A stretch of 19,855 nucleotides of DNA from Methanobacteriota archaeon. GTDB taxonomy: Archaea; Thermoplasmatota; Thermoplasmata; RBG-16-68-12. Of the stretch, positions 1 to 7,490 are shown piece by piece (positions within the stretch are counted from its first letter, which is position 1; each line of letters opens with the position of its first letter). The stretch spans positions 1 through 19,855 of the forward strand of contig VBMC01000142.1 of the NCBI GenBank assembly GCA_005879015.1, written 5' to 3'. Position numbers and translations under genes: made by a program. A model generated the notes under the pieces. It was not told the origin of the DNA. It made no database searches and was given only the letters and a program-made list of their open reading frames with translations.

Positions 1-1294
1 GAGGAGGGACAAGTTCGGGTTTCGGCTTCGCGGCTTCAGGGACGGGTGGTGATCCTCCCTGCGTGAGCTCCTCTTGAACCATGTCCTGGATTGCGGCGTG
101 GCCGAGATCCTCGAGTTCGTCCTCGAGATTCCGCACGGCCGCAAACTTGACTCCGCAGTTCCCGCAGGCCGTGGCATCGTCCGCGACCGGCGCATCGCAC
201 ATCGGACAAGGGACCGTGGACACGGCACCCTTAGCTTCGGGGAGTTCCACCTGGTCCGCTCGCAGCCGGCTTTGTCGGGCGCGATCCGCTTCCCCGAGGC
301 GAGCGTGCAGTTTCGTCTTCAGGACCCAAAGCCCTGGGTACGCCGGATCGAGTTCGGCGAGCCGATCGAGGGACTGCAGTGCGGCCCGCGGATCGTCGAG
401 GGTCGCCTGGGCCGCGGCCATCGCGAACAGGGCGTCCGAGTCCTTCGGGTTCATCTTGAGCCGTTCGCTGGCGATCTGCATGATGAGGGAGAGCCGCCGC
501 GCGCGCTCCTCCTGGGATTCGAGGACCGCGCCTTCGGCAGGGACGACGGAGGAGGTCGCCGAGGGCTTGGTCGTCTCGCGGACGACCCGCATCCCGGATT
601 CCGTCATCTCGAGGATCCGGAACGTCGGGTCCGGCGTGGTGTCCTTGAGGTGAAGGACGCCGATCTTCCGGAAGATCCGATCGCCCGTCCGGATGCGCTC
701 CACCTCGATGACGCCGTCGAAGGGCTGGAGGAGCGTCGTGATCTCGGGCCCGGAGTGCATGTCCTTCTCCAGGAGGACGACGCTCGTGAACCCGTGGCGG
801 TCGAACTTCTTCTTCGCGCTCTGTGCGAACGAATAGACTTGGGTGACCTCGTACGCGTTCATCGCGGGGGAGAGCATTTCGATGACGGCACGGCGGGCCG
901 GGTCCGGCGGGAGGGCGGCGATCGCGCGGCTCAAGGCCACGCCGAGGTTCGTGAGATCGATCGAGGAGCGGATCACGATGCCTTCCTCTTCGATGTCGAG
1001 GATCGTCTCTTCGCTCCAGGAGTACCAGTCCACGATCCTCAGGCGATTCTCGGCCGTGACCGCGTCCAGGTTCACGCCGAGTCCGCGAAGGTCCGCGACG
1101 ACCGTGTCGGGCGATTGGCTCGAGACGACCACGAGTCCGCTTCCGCCCGACTTGAGGCCTTCCGCCAGGAAGGTGAGGGCGAAGCGGAGCTTCTCTTGGC
1201 CCGGAGGGCCCTGGAGGATGACGCTCGATCCGACGGGCAGGCCGCCCTGGACCATGGCGTCGAAACCCTCAATGCCTGTGGCCAGCCGCGTCAT
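1..1294 (-). CDS. KaiC/RAD55-like RecA-superfamily protein with degenerate ATPase motifs and C-terminal zinc ribbon (3' end outside window)
   Basis: Reading the minus strand from ATG at 1294 gives 431 residues open to the window edge, so the C-terminus is missing. The opening (TGIEGFDAMVQGGLPVGSSVILQGPPG) is the typical start of a KaiC/GvpD/RAD55-type RecA fold, about residues 1-240. The Walker A position reads GPPGQEKL (29-36), lacking the G-K-T/S of an active P-loop, and the Walker B strand reads AVIEMLS (136-142) with Glu for the usual Asp, so ATP hydrolysis is doubtful. A helical, TPR-like stretch follows (about 262-345), then a zinc ribbon C363-x2-C366-x10-C377-x2-C380, then an acidic, proline-rich tail. 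It starts 4 nt after the stop of the upstream regulator, so the two are probably co-transcribed. In the family such proteins act in signalling or regulation; the exact role here is unknown. Confidence 0.8.
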   Translation of the reverse strand, partial: MTRLATGIEGFDAMVQGGLPVGSSVILQGPPGQEKLRFALTFLAEGLKSGGSGLVVVSSQSPDTVVADLRGLGVNLDAVTAENRLRIVDWYSWSEETILDIEEEGIVIRSSIDLTNLGVALSRAIAALPPDPARRAVIEMLSPAMNAYEVTQVYSFAQSAKKKFDRHGFTSVVLLEKDMHSGPEITTLLQPFDGVIEVERIRTGDRIFRKIGVLHLKDTTPDPTFRILEMTESGMRVVRETTKPSATSSVVPAEGAVLESQEERARRLSLIMQIASERLKMNPKDSDALFAMAAAQATLDDPRAALQSLDRLAELDPAYPGLWVLKTKLHARLGEADRARQSRLRADQVELPEAKGAVSTVPCPMCDAPVADDATACGNCGVKFAAVRNLEDELEDLGHAAIQDMVQEELTQGGSPPVPEAAKPKPELVPP

Positions 1295-1298
1295 GCGA

Positions 1299-1919
1299 TC
1301 ACGATTCCAAAGGTCGGGTGAGGCCGCAACGGATGGCGAGGTCCGGATACACGCCCATGGCGTCCCGCAGGGCCGCCTGGAAGACGCCCTTCGCGGTGTC
1401 CGCTCCCAGGCCCTGGGCGCAGACGGACCAGAGGTCTCGATGAACCTCGGCGACGAGCTCTCGGAGATAATCGAGGCTCCCTCCCGTCCCGTCGACCATC
1501 TGCTCGAAGACGGCCTTTCGGAGTTCCTGATGGTCCGTCGTGAGCCGGTGCTCCATCTCCGTCTGGATCGCCGGCGCACCGAAGTGGCGGATTCGTTCGA
1601 AGAGCGCGTGGAAATATGCGACGTAGAAGTCAATCACTTCGCGCAACGGCGCCGTGTCGTCCATGAGGTCGACGTCGAAGCGCAGGCGGGGCGATCGCAG
1701 GCGATACTCGAACGTCCGCGAATCGTGTTCTCGTCGTTCGACCAGGCCGAGTTCCGCGAAGCGCTGCAAGAACTTCGACGCGGTCGTGATGTGGATGTCG
1801 AGGGAACGGGCGACCTCGCTCGAGAGGTGCCAATTCGCGTCGCGAAGGGACCGCAGGATGGAGAGGCTGTGCTCGCCGGAGAGGAGCACGATGGCTCGCT
1901 GGAACGTCTGCTGGTCCAT
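1299..1919 (-). CDS. Winged-helix transcriptional regulator with helical C-terminal domain
   Basis: This 206-residue protein has an N-terminal winged helix (about residues 10-75). [19 protein letters not shown] forms the first helices, [25 protein letters not shown] looks like helix-turn-helix plus wing start, and a basic, aromatic wing follows ([10 protein letters not shown]). This pattern is of the ArsR/MarR-like type found in many archaeal regulators. Residues from about 90 to 206 are mostly helical and contain no enzyme motif I recognise; they may sense a signal or dimerise. The start at 1919 is preceded by a GAAGG purine run about 6 nt upstream. It is the first gene of a probable two-gene operon with the KaiC-like protein, which suggests a sensor/regulator pair. 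The target genes cannot be told from sequence. Confidence 0.75.
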   Translation of the reverse strand: MDQQTFQRAIVLLSGEHSLSILRSLRDANWHLSSEVARSLDIHITTASKFLQRFAELGLVERREHDSRTFEYRLRSPRLRFDVDLMDDTAPLREVIDFYVAYFHALFERIRHFGAPAIQTEMEHRLTTDHQELRKAVFEQMVDGTGGSLDYLRELVAEVHRDLWSVCAQGLGADTAKGVFQAALRDAMGVYPDLAIRCGLTRPLES

Positions 1920-2238
1920 AGGAGGATGCCTTCATCGGAACGCGCCTGAAACGCCCCGAACTCTATCGACCGTGGAGCTTGGAGTTCATAAGCTGTCCCC
2001 CGGGATTCTCACGCATGAGTATTGTCGGCCAGAACGAACAATCGCGACGACCCGATGTCACGAACGGGCTTGGGGATTCGAGTCGGGGGCGAGGCGACGG
2101 GAGCGCCACGACGAAATGGAATCGGGCATGATGACTGCGCTGAGCAAGGTTGAAGTAGGGGTACCCAATTCCGGCCCCCTACGGCCGTCCCCGACTCCTG
2201 AACGCTCCTTCGCCCGCGGCCTGGCCCGAGGGCCCGCG
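1920..2238. other. Divergent intergenic region between the winged-helix regulator and rpoK
   Basis: These 319 bases contain no ORF with family-like character. The left side should hold the regulator promoter: on the minus strand there is a weak AT-rich element TTATGAAC around 1986-1993. The right side holds a 7-bp inverted repeat at 2155-2182 and no clear TATA box for rpoK. No tRNA was found. Confidence 0.5.
2155..2182 (+). promoter_or_regulatory. Perfect 7-bp inverted repeat upstream of rpoK
   Basis: GTAGGGG at 2155-2161 is the exact reverse complement of CCCCTAC at 2176-2182, leaving a 14-nt loop. It ends 56 nt before the rpoK start. It could be an RNA hairpin in the leader or an operator. 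It shares the 8-mer TAGGGGTA with the repeat in front of the gene at 14171. Confidence 0.35.
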
Positions 2239-2412
2239 ATGCGCTACACGCGATTTGAGAAAGCCCGGATCATCGGAGCCCGGGCCCTCCAGATTAGCAT
2301 GGGGTCCCCGATCCTCATCAACGTGCCCTCCGGGGTCGTGGACCCGATCGAGATCGCGTGGATCGAGTTCAACAGCGGGGCCATCCCGATCACCGTGAAG
2401 CGGGAATCGTAA
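2239..2412 (+). CDS. rpoK: DNA-directed RNA polymerase subunit K (Rpb6/omega homologue)
   Basis: A 57-residue protein starts at ATG 2239 and matches archaeal RpoK throughout. The start [20 protein letters not shown] carries the conserved Y-T-x-F-E-K-A-R-I-[IL]-G-A-R-A-L-Q-[IL] core. The middle MGSPILI and the end [21 protein letters not shown] keep the D-P-[IV]-x-I-A and P-[IL]-x-[IV]-x-R signatures. RpoK is the small assembly subunit that clamps the largest RNAP subunit, equivalent to eukaryotic Rpb6 and bacterial omega. The frame is open far upstream, but family length and the conserved N-terminus fix the start at this Met. There is no strong ribosome-binding site. In many archaea rpoK lies near mvk, as it does here (about 3 kb away). 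Confidence 0.95.
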   Translation: MRYTRFEKARIIGARALQISMGSPILINVPSGVVDPIEIAWIEFNSGAIPITVKRES

Positions 2413-2482
2413 CACCATCTCGGTCAAGCCGCCATCGACCGTGCCACAGACGACAGATTGAGTGCCATCGTTGAATCGCATA

Positions 2483-2533
2483 TTTTATATAGAACTGTAT
2501 ACACATAATTAGGCCAAGAAACCCTTGGAGGTG
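2483..2533 (+). promoter_or_regulatory. Archaeal promoter and ribosome-binding site of the hsp20 gene
   Basis: TTTTATATA (2483-2491) is the strongest TATA box in the window and lies in a locally AT-rich stretch. A start of transcription 25-28 nt downstream falls near 2513-2516. GGAGGTG (2527-2533) is a near-perfect Shine-Dalgarno site 7 nt before ATG 2541, giving a leader of about 25-28 nt. A GTATAC palindrome (2497-2502) sits between the TATA box and the predicted start, where a heat-shock repressor could bind. Confidence 0.75.
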
Positions 2534-2540
2534 GATCACC

Positions 2541-3050
2541 ATGGAGCGCAAGAACAAGACAACGACCGCTGCAAAGGAGACCGGCCTCGCGAGGACGACC
2601 CCGTCGCCCTTCGGCTGGTTCGAGGACATGGACCGATGGTTCGACAACTTCCGGCGGACCTTCGAGGACCGGTTCTGGGGCGGGCCCCTCGCCCGTTGGA
2701 CCGGGTCCGACTCGCCCGTGCGAGAGCCCCTCGTCGACCTGATCGACAAGGGCTCTGAGTACGTCGTGCGCGCGGAGGTGCCCGGGGTGTCCAAAGAGGA
2801 CGTCGACCTCACCGTGACCCAGGACGGAATCGAGATCCGGGCCCAGACGAAGCGGTCCCGCGAGGAGGACGAGAAGGACTACTATTACTCCGAGCGGACC
2901 TACCAGTCCCTCCGGCGTGTCCTCGGCTTCCCGGAAGAGGTGAAGGCGGACCTCGCGTCCGCGACCCTGAAGGACGGCCTCCTCGAGGTTCGGGTCCCGA
3001 AGAAGCAGCCGACCCCCGAATCGAAGCCCGTGAAAGTGCCCGTCGAGTAG
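2541..3050 (+). CDS. hsp20: Small heat shock protein, Hsp20/alpha-crystallin family
   Basis: A 169-residue ATP-independent holdase chaperone of the cytoplasm. The N-terminal arm (1-55) is rich in Phe and Trp (GWFEDMDRWFDNFRRTFEDRFWGG), as usual in this family. The alpha-crystallin domain (about 60-155) includes EPLVDLIDKGSEYVVRAEVPGV, a beta core, and the conserved A-x-L-K-D-G-L-L-E-V-R-V-P-K signature (ATLKDGLLEVRVPKK). The C-terminal extension ends in VKVPVE, where V-P-V is the I/V-x-I/V oligomerisation motif. The start has an excellent ribosome-binding site and a strong TATA promoter, as expected for a highly induced gene. It appears monocistronic, followed by a pyrimidine-rich tract with five T residues. 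In the family, Hsp20 holds unfolded clients for refolding or for AAA+ machines such as the CDC48 encoded next. Confidence 0.95.
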   Translation: MERKNKTTTAAKETGLARTTPSPFGWFEDMDRWFDNFRRTFEDRFWGGPLARWTGSDSPVREPLVDLIDKGSEYVVRAEVPGVSKEDVDLTVTQDGIEIRAQTKRSREEDEKDYYYSERTYQSLRRVLGFPEEVKADLASATLKDGLLEVRVPKKQPTPESKPVKVPVE

Positions 3051-3058
3051 GCGGGCAC

Positions 3059-3078
3059 TCCTTCCTCTTTTTCCTCCT
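3059..3078 (+). terminator. Pyrimidine/T-rich tract after hsp20, possible archaeal terminator
   Basis: The 20 bases after the hsp20 stop are almost all pyrimidine, with TTTTT at their centre. Archaeal termination uses T-rich tracts without needing a hairpin. The run is short, so support is modest. Confidence 0.35.
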
Positions 3079-3174
3079 GATGCCGGTGTCCACATGAGTT
3101 CAAGTAATGCCGATCCGATGCGACGCCCCGGACGCCGATCCGCGTCGACGGACGGCTCCGGAGTCTGAACATCC

Positions 3175-6100
3175 ATGGCGACCGGTCGTGAGAAATTCCT
3201 GCGCGTCGCGGAGGCGAAACCCGCGGACGCGGGTCGTGGGATCGTCCGGATCGACCCTGAGGTCATGAAGATCCTGGAGTTCAAGGAGGGGGACGTCGTC
3301 TTGATCCTGGGCGCCAAGGCCACCGCGGCGGGCGTCCGTCGCGGGTATCCCGAGGACGCGAACCGCGGCGTGATCCGCATGGACGGCATGCAACGACGGA
3401 ACGCCGGCGTGGGCATCGACGACAAGGTGGGCCTGCGGAAGGCGCTCGCCCGCCCGGCCGAAAAGGTCTCCCTCGCTCCCACGGAACCAATCCGGATCAT
3501 GGGCGGCGAGGAGTACATGGCCCAGGTCCTCCAGGGGCGGGCGATCACGCGCGGGGACGTGTTGAGCGTGAGCGTGATGGGCCGCAAGTTCGACTTCGTC
3601 GTCACGTCGTTCTCGCCCGGCGCGGACGCCGTCCTGGTCGAGCAAGGGACGGAAATCAAGATCGCGGAGAAGCCGACGAAGGAAGAAGCCGCGAAGGTCC
3701 CCAAGGTCGACTACGAGGACATCGGCGGGCTCGGTCAAGAGGTCCGCAAGGTGCGGGAGATGATCGAACTCCCGTTGCGCCACCCGGAACTCTTCGAACG
3801 ACTCGGCGTCGAGGCCCCGAAGGGCGTCCTCCTTCACGGACCGCCAGGGACGGGCAAGACGCTCCTCGCGAAGGCGGTCGCCTCCGAGACGAACGCGAAC
3901 TTCCATTCCATCTCGGGACCGGAGATCATGTCGAAGTTCTACGGCCAGAGCGAAGAGAACCTGCGGGACATCTTCAAACAGGCCGAGGAGAACGCGCCGA
4001 GCATCATCTTCATCGACGAATTGGACAGCATCGCTCCGAAACGGGAGGAGGTCACCGGCGAGGTGGAACGTCGGGTCGTCGCCCAGCTGCTCGCGCTCAT
4101 GGACGGACTCCAGGCTCGCGGCAAGGTCGTCGTGATCGGTGCGACGAATCGCCCGAACGCCCTCGACCCCGCGCTGCGTCGACCCGGTCGCTTCGACCGG
4201 GAGATCGAGATCGGCGTCCCGGACCGGGACGGTCGGCTCGAAATCCTCCAGATCCACACGAGGGGCATGCCTCTGGCGAAGGACGTCGAGTTGCAGGAAC
4301 TGGCGGGTATCACCCACGGGTACGTCGGCGCGGACCTGTCGGCCCTCTGCAAAGAGGCGGCCATGCGTTCCCTCCGGCGGATCCTGCCCGAAATCGACAT
4401 CCAAGTCGACTACGTCCCACCGGACGTGCTCAACCGACTCGAGGTCACGCGCGACGATTTCCTCCAGGCGTACCGGGAAATGGAACCTTCGACGCTGCGC
4501 GAGGTCCTCATCGAAAGGCCGAACGTCCACTGGGATGACATCGGGGGCCTCGACGAGGCGAAGCAGGAGATGCGGGAATCGATCGAATGGCCGTTGAAGA
4601 TGAACAAACTGTTCGCCCACTTCGATGCGCGGCCTCCTCGCGGCATCATGTTGTACGGACCTCCGGGGACCGGCAAGACGCTCCTCGCGAAGGCCGTGGC
4701 CACGGAAGCGGAGGCGAACTTCATCTCCGTCCGCGGGCCCGAATTCCTGAGCAAGTGGGTCGGCGAATCCGAGCGGACGGTCCGCGAGACGTTCCGCAAG
4801 GCAAAGACCGCGGCCCCCTGCATCATCTTCTTCGACGAGATCGACGCGATCACGCCGGTGCGCGGCGGGAGCGGCGATTCCCAGGTCACGGAGCGCGTGA
4901 TCTCGCAGATCCTCACGGAGATGGACGGCCTCGAGGAACTCCACAACGTGACCGTGATCGCGGCGACGAACCGGATGGACCTCGTCGACACGGCTCTCCT
5001 GCGGCCGGGTCGGTTCGACCGGCACATCTACATCGCCCCGCCGGATCTCGCGACCCGCAAGGCGATCCTAGAAATCCACACCCGGAAGAAGCCGATCGCG
5101 AAGGACGTCGACCTCGACGAGATCGCGCGACGGACCGACAAGTACACGGGCGCGGAGCTCGCGGCGGTCTGCAACGAAGCGTCCATGCTTGCGATTCGCG
5201 AATACGCGCTGAAGTTCCCGAAGCTGGACGAATCGTCGCTGAAGAAGGTGTCCATCGAGAAGCGGCACTTCGACGCGGCGATGAAACGGATCCAGCCGCA
5301 GACGGGGGACGCCTCCCTGTATACCCGCATGCCGACGCGGTTGCCGGCTCTCAGTACCGCGATCAATCTGCGCGCGGAAGTGTACGCCCGGCCGCACACG
5401 GAATGGCTCGTGGACGGGGCGTCCCTCGAGGAATCCCGGTTCCGCTATGTGAAAGCCGCGGTGGCGAAGGCGAAACCCGATAGTCCGCTGTGGATCGAGA
5501 TCCGCTCGATGGTCCCCAGCGGGGCCGGGCTCGGCTCGTCGGCGGCGGTGACCGTTGCGACGTTGGGCGCGCTGCACGGTCGGGAAGGGTCAATCGAACC
5601 CCTCGCGATCGCGCGGGAGGCGTTCGAGGTCGAACATGAGGTCCAGGGTCGGGCGAGCCCGATCGACACGAGCACGGCGAGTGCGGGCGGCGGGATCTTG
5701 GTGCTCCGACAGCCCCGAGACGGACTCCTATGGTCGATCGAACGGGACAAACGCAAATGGTTCGTGCACCGCACCGCGTTGCCTCCTCTGGACCTCGTCA
5801 TCGGGAACACCGGGATCAGCGCGGCGACGGGTCCGCTCGTCGCGAAGGTGAAGGACCGGGTGGACCGCGACCCGCTCGCGGCCGAGGCGGTCCGGCAGAT
5901 CGGGGAGATCACCTTGGACGGCGTTCGAGCGTTGCAACGCAAGGACCTCGTGGCCGCGGGAAAACTGATGGACCGAAATCACACGATCCTCACGGACCTC
6001 GGGGTGGGCCATCCCTCCCTGGATCGGCTCGTCGAAGCGGCCCGTCCGTCGAGCTACGGGGCGAAGTTGACCGGGGCGGGAGGGGGCGGGAGCATCGTCG

Positions 6101-6204
6101 CCTTGACGGACCGTCCCTCCGTGACGGCGGAGGCCATCCGCGCCGCGGGAGGAAAGGCGTTCATCGTCCAATCCGACTCCCTCGGGGTGGCGAAGCTCGG
6201 ATGA
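3175..6204 (+). CDS. CDC48/VAT-type AAA+ ATPase fused in frame to an N-terminally truncated mevalonate kinase
   Basis: One uninterrupted 1009-codon frame. Residues 1-716 are a CDC48/VAT unfoldase: an N-domain (about 1-175), a first AAA+ module with Walker A GPPGTGKT (222-229) and Walker B around D281-E282, and a second with Walker A 495-502 and Walker B D554-E555. Both modules carry arginine-finger segments ([16 protein letters not shown]). Cytosolic CDC48 hexamers unfold proteins for the proteasome. CDC48 seems to stop at its normal C-terminal helix ([12 protein letters not shown]). From about residue 719 the frame continues as mevalonate kinase with no stop, no spacer and no kinase N-terminus. 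CDC48 normally has about 720-750 residues, so little of it is missing. ATG 3175 is followed directly by a typical N-domain. The junction may be a true fusion, a deletion or an assembly error. Confidence 0.9.
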   Translation: MATGREKFLRVAEAKPADAGRGIVRIDPEVMKILEFKEGDVVLILGAKATAAGVRRGYPEDANRGVIRMDGMQRRNAGVGIDDKVGLRKALARPAEKVSLAPTEPIRIMGGEEYMAQVLQGRAITRGDVLSVSVMGRKFDFVVTSFSPGADAVLVEQGTEIKIAEKPTKEEAAKVPKVDYEDIGGLGQEVRKVREMIELPLRHPELFERLGVEAPKGVLLHGPPGTGKTLLAKAVASETNANFHSISGPEIMSKFYGQSEENLRDIFKQAEENAPSIIFIDELDSIAPKREEVTGEVERRVVAQLLALMDGLQARGKVVVIGATNRPNALDPALRRPGRFDREIEIGVPDRDGRLEILQIHTRGMPLAKDVELQELAGITHGYVGADLSALCKEAAMRSLRRILPEIDIQVDYVPPDVLNRLEVTRDDFLQAYREMEPSTLREVLIERPNVHWDDIGGLDEAKQEMRESIEWPLKMNKLFAHFDARPPRGIMLYGPPGTGKTLLAKAVATEAEANFISVRGPEFLSKWVGESERTVRETFRKAKTAAPCIIFFDEIDAITPVRGGSGDSQVTERVISQILTEMDGLEELHNVTVIAATNRMDLVDTALLRPGRFDRHIYIAPPDLATRKAILEIHTRKKPIAKDVDLDEIARRTDKYTGAELAAVCNEASMLAIREYALKFPKLDESSLKKVSIEKRHFDAAMKRIQPQTGDASLYTRMPTRLPALSTAINLRAEVYARPHTEWLVDGASLEESRFRYVKAAVAKAKPDSPLWIEIRSMVPSGAGLGSSAAVTVATLGALHGREGSIEPLAIAREAFEVEHEVQGRASPIDTSTASAGGGILVLRQPRDGLLWSIERDKRKWFVHRTALPPLDLVIGNTGISAATGPLVAKVKDRVDRDPLAAEAVRQIGEITLDGVRALQRKDLVAAGKLMDRNHTILTDLGVGHPSLDRLVEAARPSSYGAKLTGAGGGGSIVALTDRPSVTAEAIRAAGGKAFIVQSDSLGVAKLG
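5329..6204 (+). CDS. mvk: Mevalonate kinase portion of the fused frame, lacking GHMP motif 1
   Basis: From ATG 5329 the protein (291 residues) matches archaeal mevalonate kinase, which phosphorylates mevalonate with ATP for isoprenoid lipids. GHMP motif 2 is intact ([22 protein letters not shown]). The catalytic-Asp segment [15 protein letters not shown] and C-terminal motif 3 ([10 protein letters not shown]) are present. The family N-terminus, with the A-P-G-K ... F-G-E-H-A-V-V-Y-G strand that binds ATP and mevalonate, is missing: the frame goes straight from CDC48 to [13 protein letters not shown], which normally follows that motif. About 20 residues are absent, so function as written is doubtful. 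The end overlaps the start of the hutI piece by ATGA (6201-6204). Recognition as GHMP kinase is secure; substrate rests on family likeness. Confidence 0.8.
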   Translation: MPTRLPALSTAINLRAEVYARPHTEWLVDGASLEESRFRYVKAAVAKAKPDSPLWIEIRSMVPSGAGLGSSAAVTVATLGALHGREGSIEPLAIAREAFEVEHEVQGRASPIDTSTASAGGGILVLRQPRDGLLWSIERDKRKWFVHRTALPPLDLVIGNTGISAATGPLVAKVKDRVDRDPLAAEAVRQIGEITLDGVRALQRKDLVAAGKLMDRNHTILTDLGVGHPSLDRLVEAARPSSYGAKLTGAGGGGSIVALTDRPSVTAEAIRAAGGKAFIVQSDSLGVAKLG

Positions 6205-6420
6205 CCGTGAGGGCGCACAAGGTGCGCGCTACCCGCGGGGAACGTCCGCCGGCTCTGGCATCGCTCCTCGTCCTGCATGCGTCCGAACTCCTCACGTTGG
6301 GAGGAACCCCGGGTCCCCGGACGCGGGAGGCCGCGAGCGAACTCGGTCTCGTCGAAGACGGGGCCGTGTACACCGAGGGAGATCGCATCGTCGACATCGG
6401 CCCGACGTCCGAGGTCCCCC
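6201..6420 (+). pseudogene. hutI: N-terminal fragment of imidazolonepropionase (HutI), out of frame with the main part
   Basis: From ATG 6201, overlapping the upstream stop as ATGA, the frame encodes about 20 residues unlike the family, then a HutI-like N-terminus: SLLVLHASELLTLGG, then ELGLVEDGAVYTEGDRIVDIGPTSEV. HutI enzymes show such a beta-strand region before the metal site. After GPTSEV (near 6416) the similarity in this frame ends and the remainder is meaningless. The family continues in the frame one base back at about 6419. Roughly 20-25 residues that should link the two parts (the strand ending in G-[FL]-V-D) are absent. No start better than ATG 6201 is clear; GTG 6207 and 6222 are in frame. 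Confidence 0.65.
6213..6227 (+). repeat. Perfect 6-bp hairpin just after the mevalonate kinase stop
   Basis: GCGCAC, loop AAG, then GTGCGC form a perfect stem 9 nt after the stop at 6204. It lies inside the poorly conserved extra N-terminus of the hutI fragment, so that segment may once have been intergenic. There is no T-tract after it. Confidence 0.35.
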
Positions 6421-6460
6421 GCACACTCACCCGGTCTTCGCGGGTTCGAGGGAACGCGAA

Positions 6461-7441
6461 GTGGAATGGAAATCGCAGGGCCTGACCTATTCGGAGATTG
6501 CGGCCCGCGGAGGAGGAATCCTCCAGACGGTCCGGGCGACCAGGGACGCGACGGAAGCAGCGCTCGCTCAGGACGGAGCGGATCGCCTCCGGGGGATGGC
6601 GGCCTTCGGTACGACCACGGTGGAGGCGAAGAGCGGGTACGGCTTGCGCACGGTCGACGAACTCAAGATCCTGCGAGCGATCGCCGGGGCCGGACGGATC
6701 GCGGGGCTCGACGTGGTCCCGACGTTCCTCGGCGCCCATGCCATCCCGTCCGAGTTCGACGGTCGGCCGGAGGCCTATGTCGACCTCGTCGCCGGGGAGA
6801 TGCTGGAGGCGGTCCTCTCTGATCGCCTCGCCTCCTTCTGCGACGTCTTCGTCGACGGGGGCTACTTCTCCGTGGACCAAGCCCGTCGAATCCTCACCAA
6901 AGCCCGGGACGCCGGGCTACTTCCGAAGGTGCATGCGGACGAACTTTCCGACGCGGGCGGCTCGGCGTTGGCGGCGGAGATGCGCGCCGCGTCCGCAGAC
7001 CATCTGAATCATGCTTCCGTCGAGGGGGTCGAGGCGATGTCCCGCGAGGGCGTCGTCGCGGTCCTGCTCCCCGCGACCTCCCTCGCATCCCACCTCCCCT
7101 TCGCGGATGGCCGTCGGCTCGTCGCCGCAGGCGTGCCCGTCGCCATCGGGACCGACTTCAATCCGAACACCTGGTGCGAGTCGATGCAGCTCGTGATCGC
7201 CTTGGCGTGCCATCACAACGGACTCCTCCCCGCGGAGGCGATCACTGCAGCGACGATCAACGCGGCCTGTGCGATCGGACGGGAGCGCGACGTCGGGAGT
7301 GTGGAATCCGGCAAGCTCGCGGACCTCCTGATCCTGGACATCCCTTCGTGGCGACACCTCGGCTATCGCCTGGGAGGCAATGCGGTCGAAACGGTCGTGA
7401 AGCGGGGTCGCGTCTTCGATCGTCGGCGGCGGCCGGAGTAA
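6461..7441 (+). CDS. hutI: Imidazolonepropionase (HutI), main part, N-terminally disrupted
   Basis: HutI hydrolyses 4-imidazolone-5-propionate to N-formimino-glutamate, the third step of histidine degradation. The frame is HutI-like from 6419 (PHTHPVFAGSREREVEWKSQGLTY), which carries the metal-binding H-x-H. The first start codon in frame is GTG 6461, after the H-x-H, so this ORF alone would lack two metal ligands. Further family signatures are ARGGGI, GTTTVEAKSGYGL, VPTFLGAHAIP, the metal His in VHADE, SADHLNHAS, and GTDFNPNTWCES near the C-terminal Asp ligand. The C-terminal part is full length. The N-terminal part sits in another frame at 6201-6420. This is a pseudogene or a sequence error; recognition of the family is secure. 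Confidence 0.85.
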   Translation: MEWKSQGLTYSEIAARGGGILQTVRATRDATEAALAQDGADRLRGMAAFGTTTVEAKSGYGLRTVDELKILRAIAGAGRIAGLDVVPTFLGAHAIPSEFDGRPEAYVDLVAGEMLEAVLSDRLASFCDVFVDGGYFSVDQARRILTKARDAGLLPKVHADELSDAGGSALAAEMRAASADHLNHASVEGVEAMSREGVVAVLLPATSLASHLPFADGRRLVAAGVPVAIGTDFNPNTWCESMQLVIALACHHNGLLPAEAITAATINAACAIGRERDVGSVESGKLADLLILDIPSWRHLGYRLGGNAVETVVKRGRVFDRRRRPE

Positions 7442-7457
7442 GCCTACGGGCGAGGGT

Positions 7458-7470
7458 CCGCAACTTGCGG
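7458..7470. terminator. Small hairpin between convergent hutI and nucleotidylyltransferase genes
   Basis: CCGCA, loop ACT, TGCGG form a 5-bp stem centred in the 49-nt gap between two converging stop codons. It could serve termination from both sides, but it has no T-run. Confidence 0.3.
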
Positions 7471-7490
7471 GCGATCGGTCGGGGACGGGC

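Noticed and set aside
74..1321. Long plus-strand open frame opposite the KaiC-like gene
   Set aside because: Arg/Gly/Asp-rich composition without any family pattern; it is the antisense of a clear KaiC-like gene in GC-rich DNA.
2074..2084. tRNA T-loop-like GGATTCGAGTC
   Set aside because: The flanking bases do not form a T-stem and no acceptor or anticodon arm fits around it.
2129..2201. Possible box C/D guide RNA upstream of rpoK (ATGATGA and CTGA boxes)
   Set aside because: Only 4 nt separate the C box from the nearest CTGA, too short for a guide, and no convincing C' box is seen.
3100..5025. 641-codon minus-strand frame opposite cdc48
   Set aside because: It is the antisense of the conserved AAA+ modules and has low-complexity composition.
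6390..6470. Programmed frameshift within hutI
   Set aside because: A frameshift alone would not restore the roughly 20 missing residues, and the CCCCC run at 6416-6420 shows no known slippery heptamer with a following pseudoknot.
5730..6485. Separate gene overlapping the 3' end of the mevalonate kinase in another frame
   Set aside because: Only its last part (from 6201) is HutI-like; the part over the kinase is Arg/Gly-rich shadow sequence.
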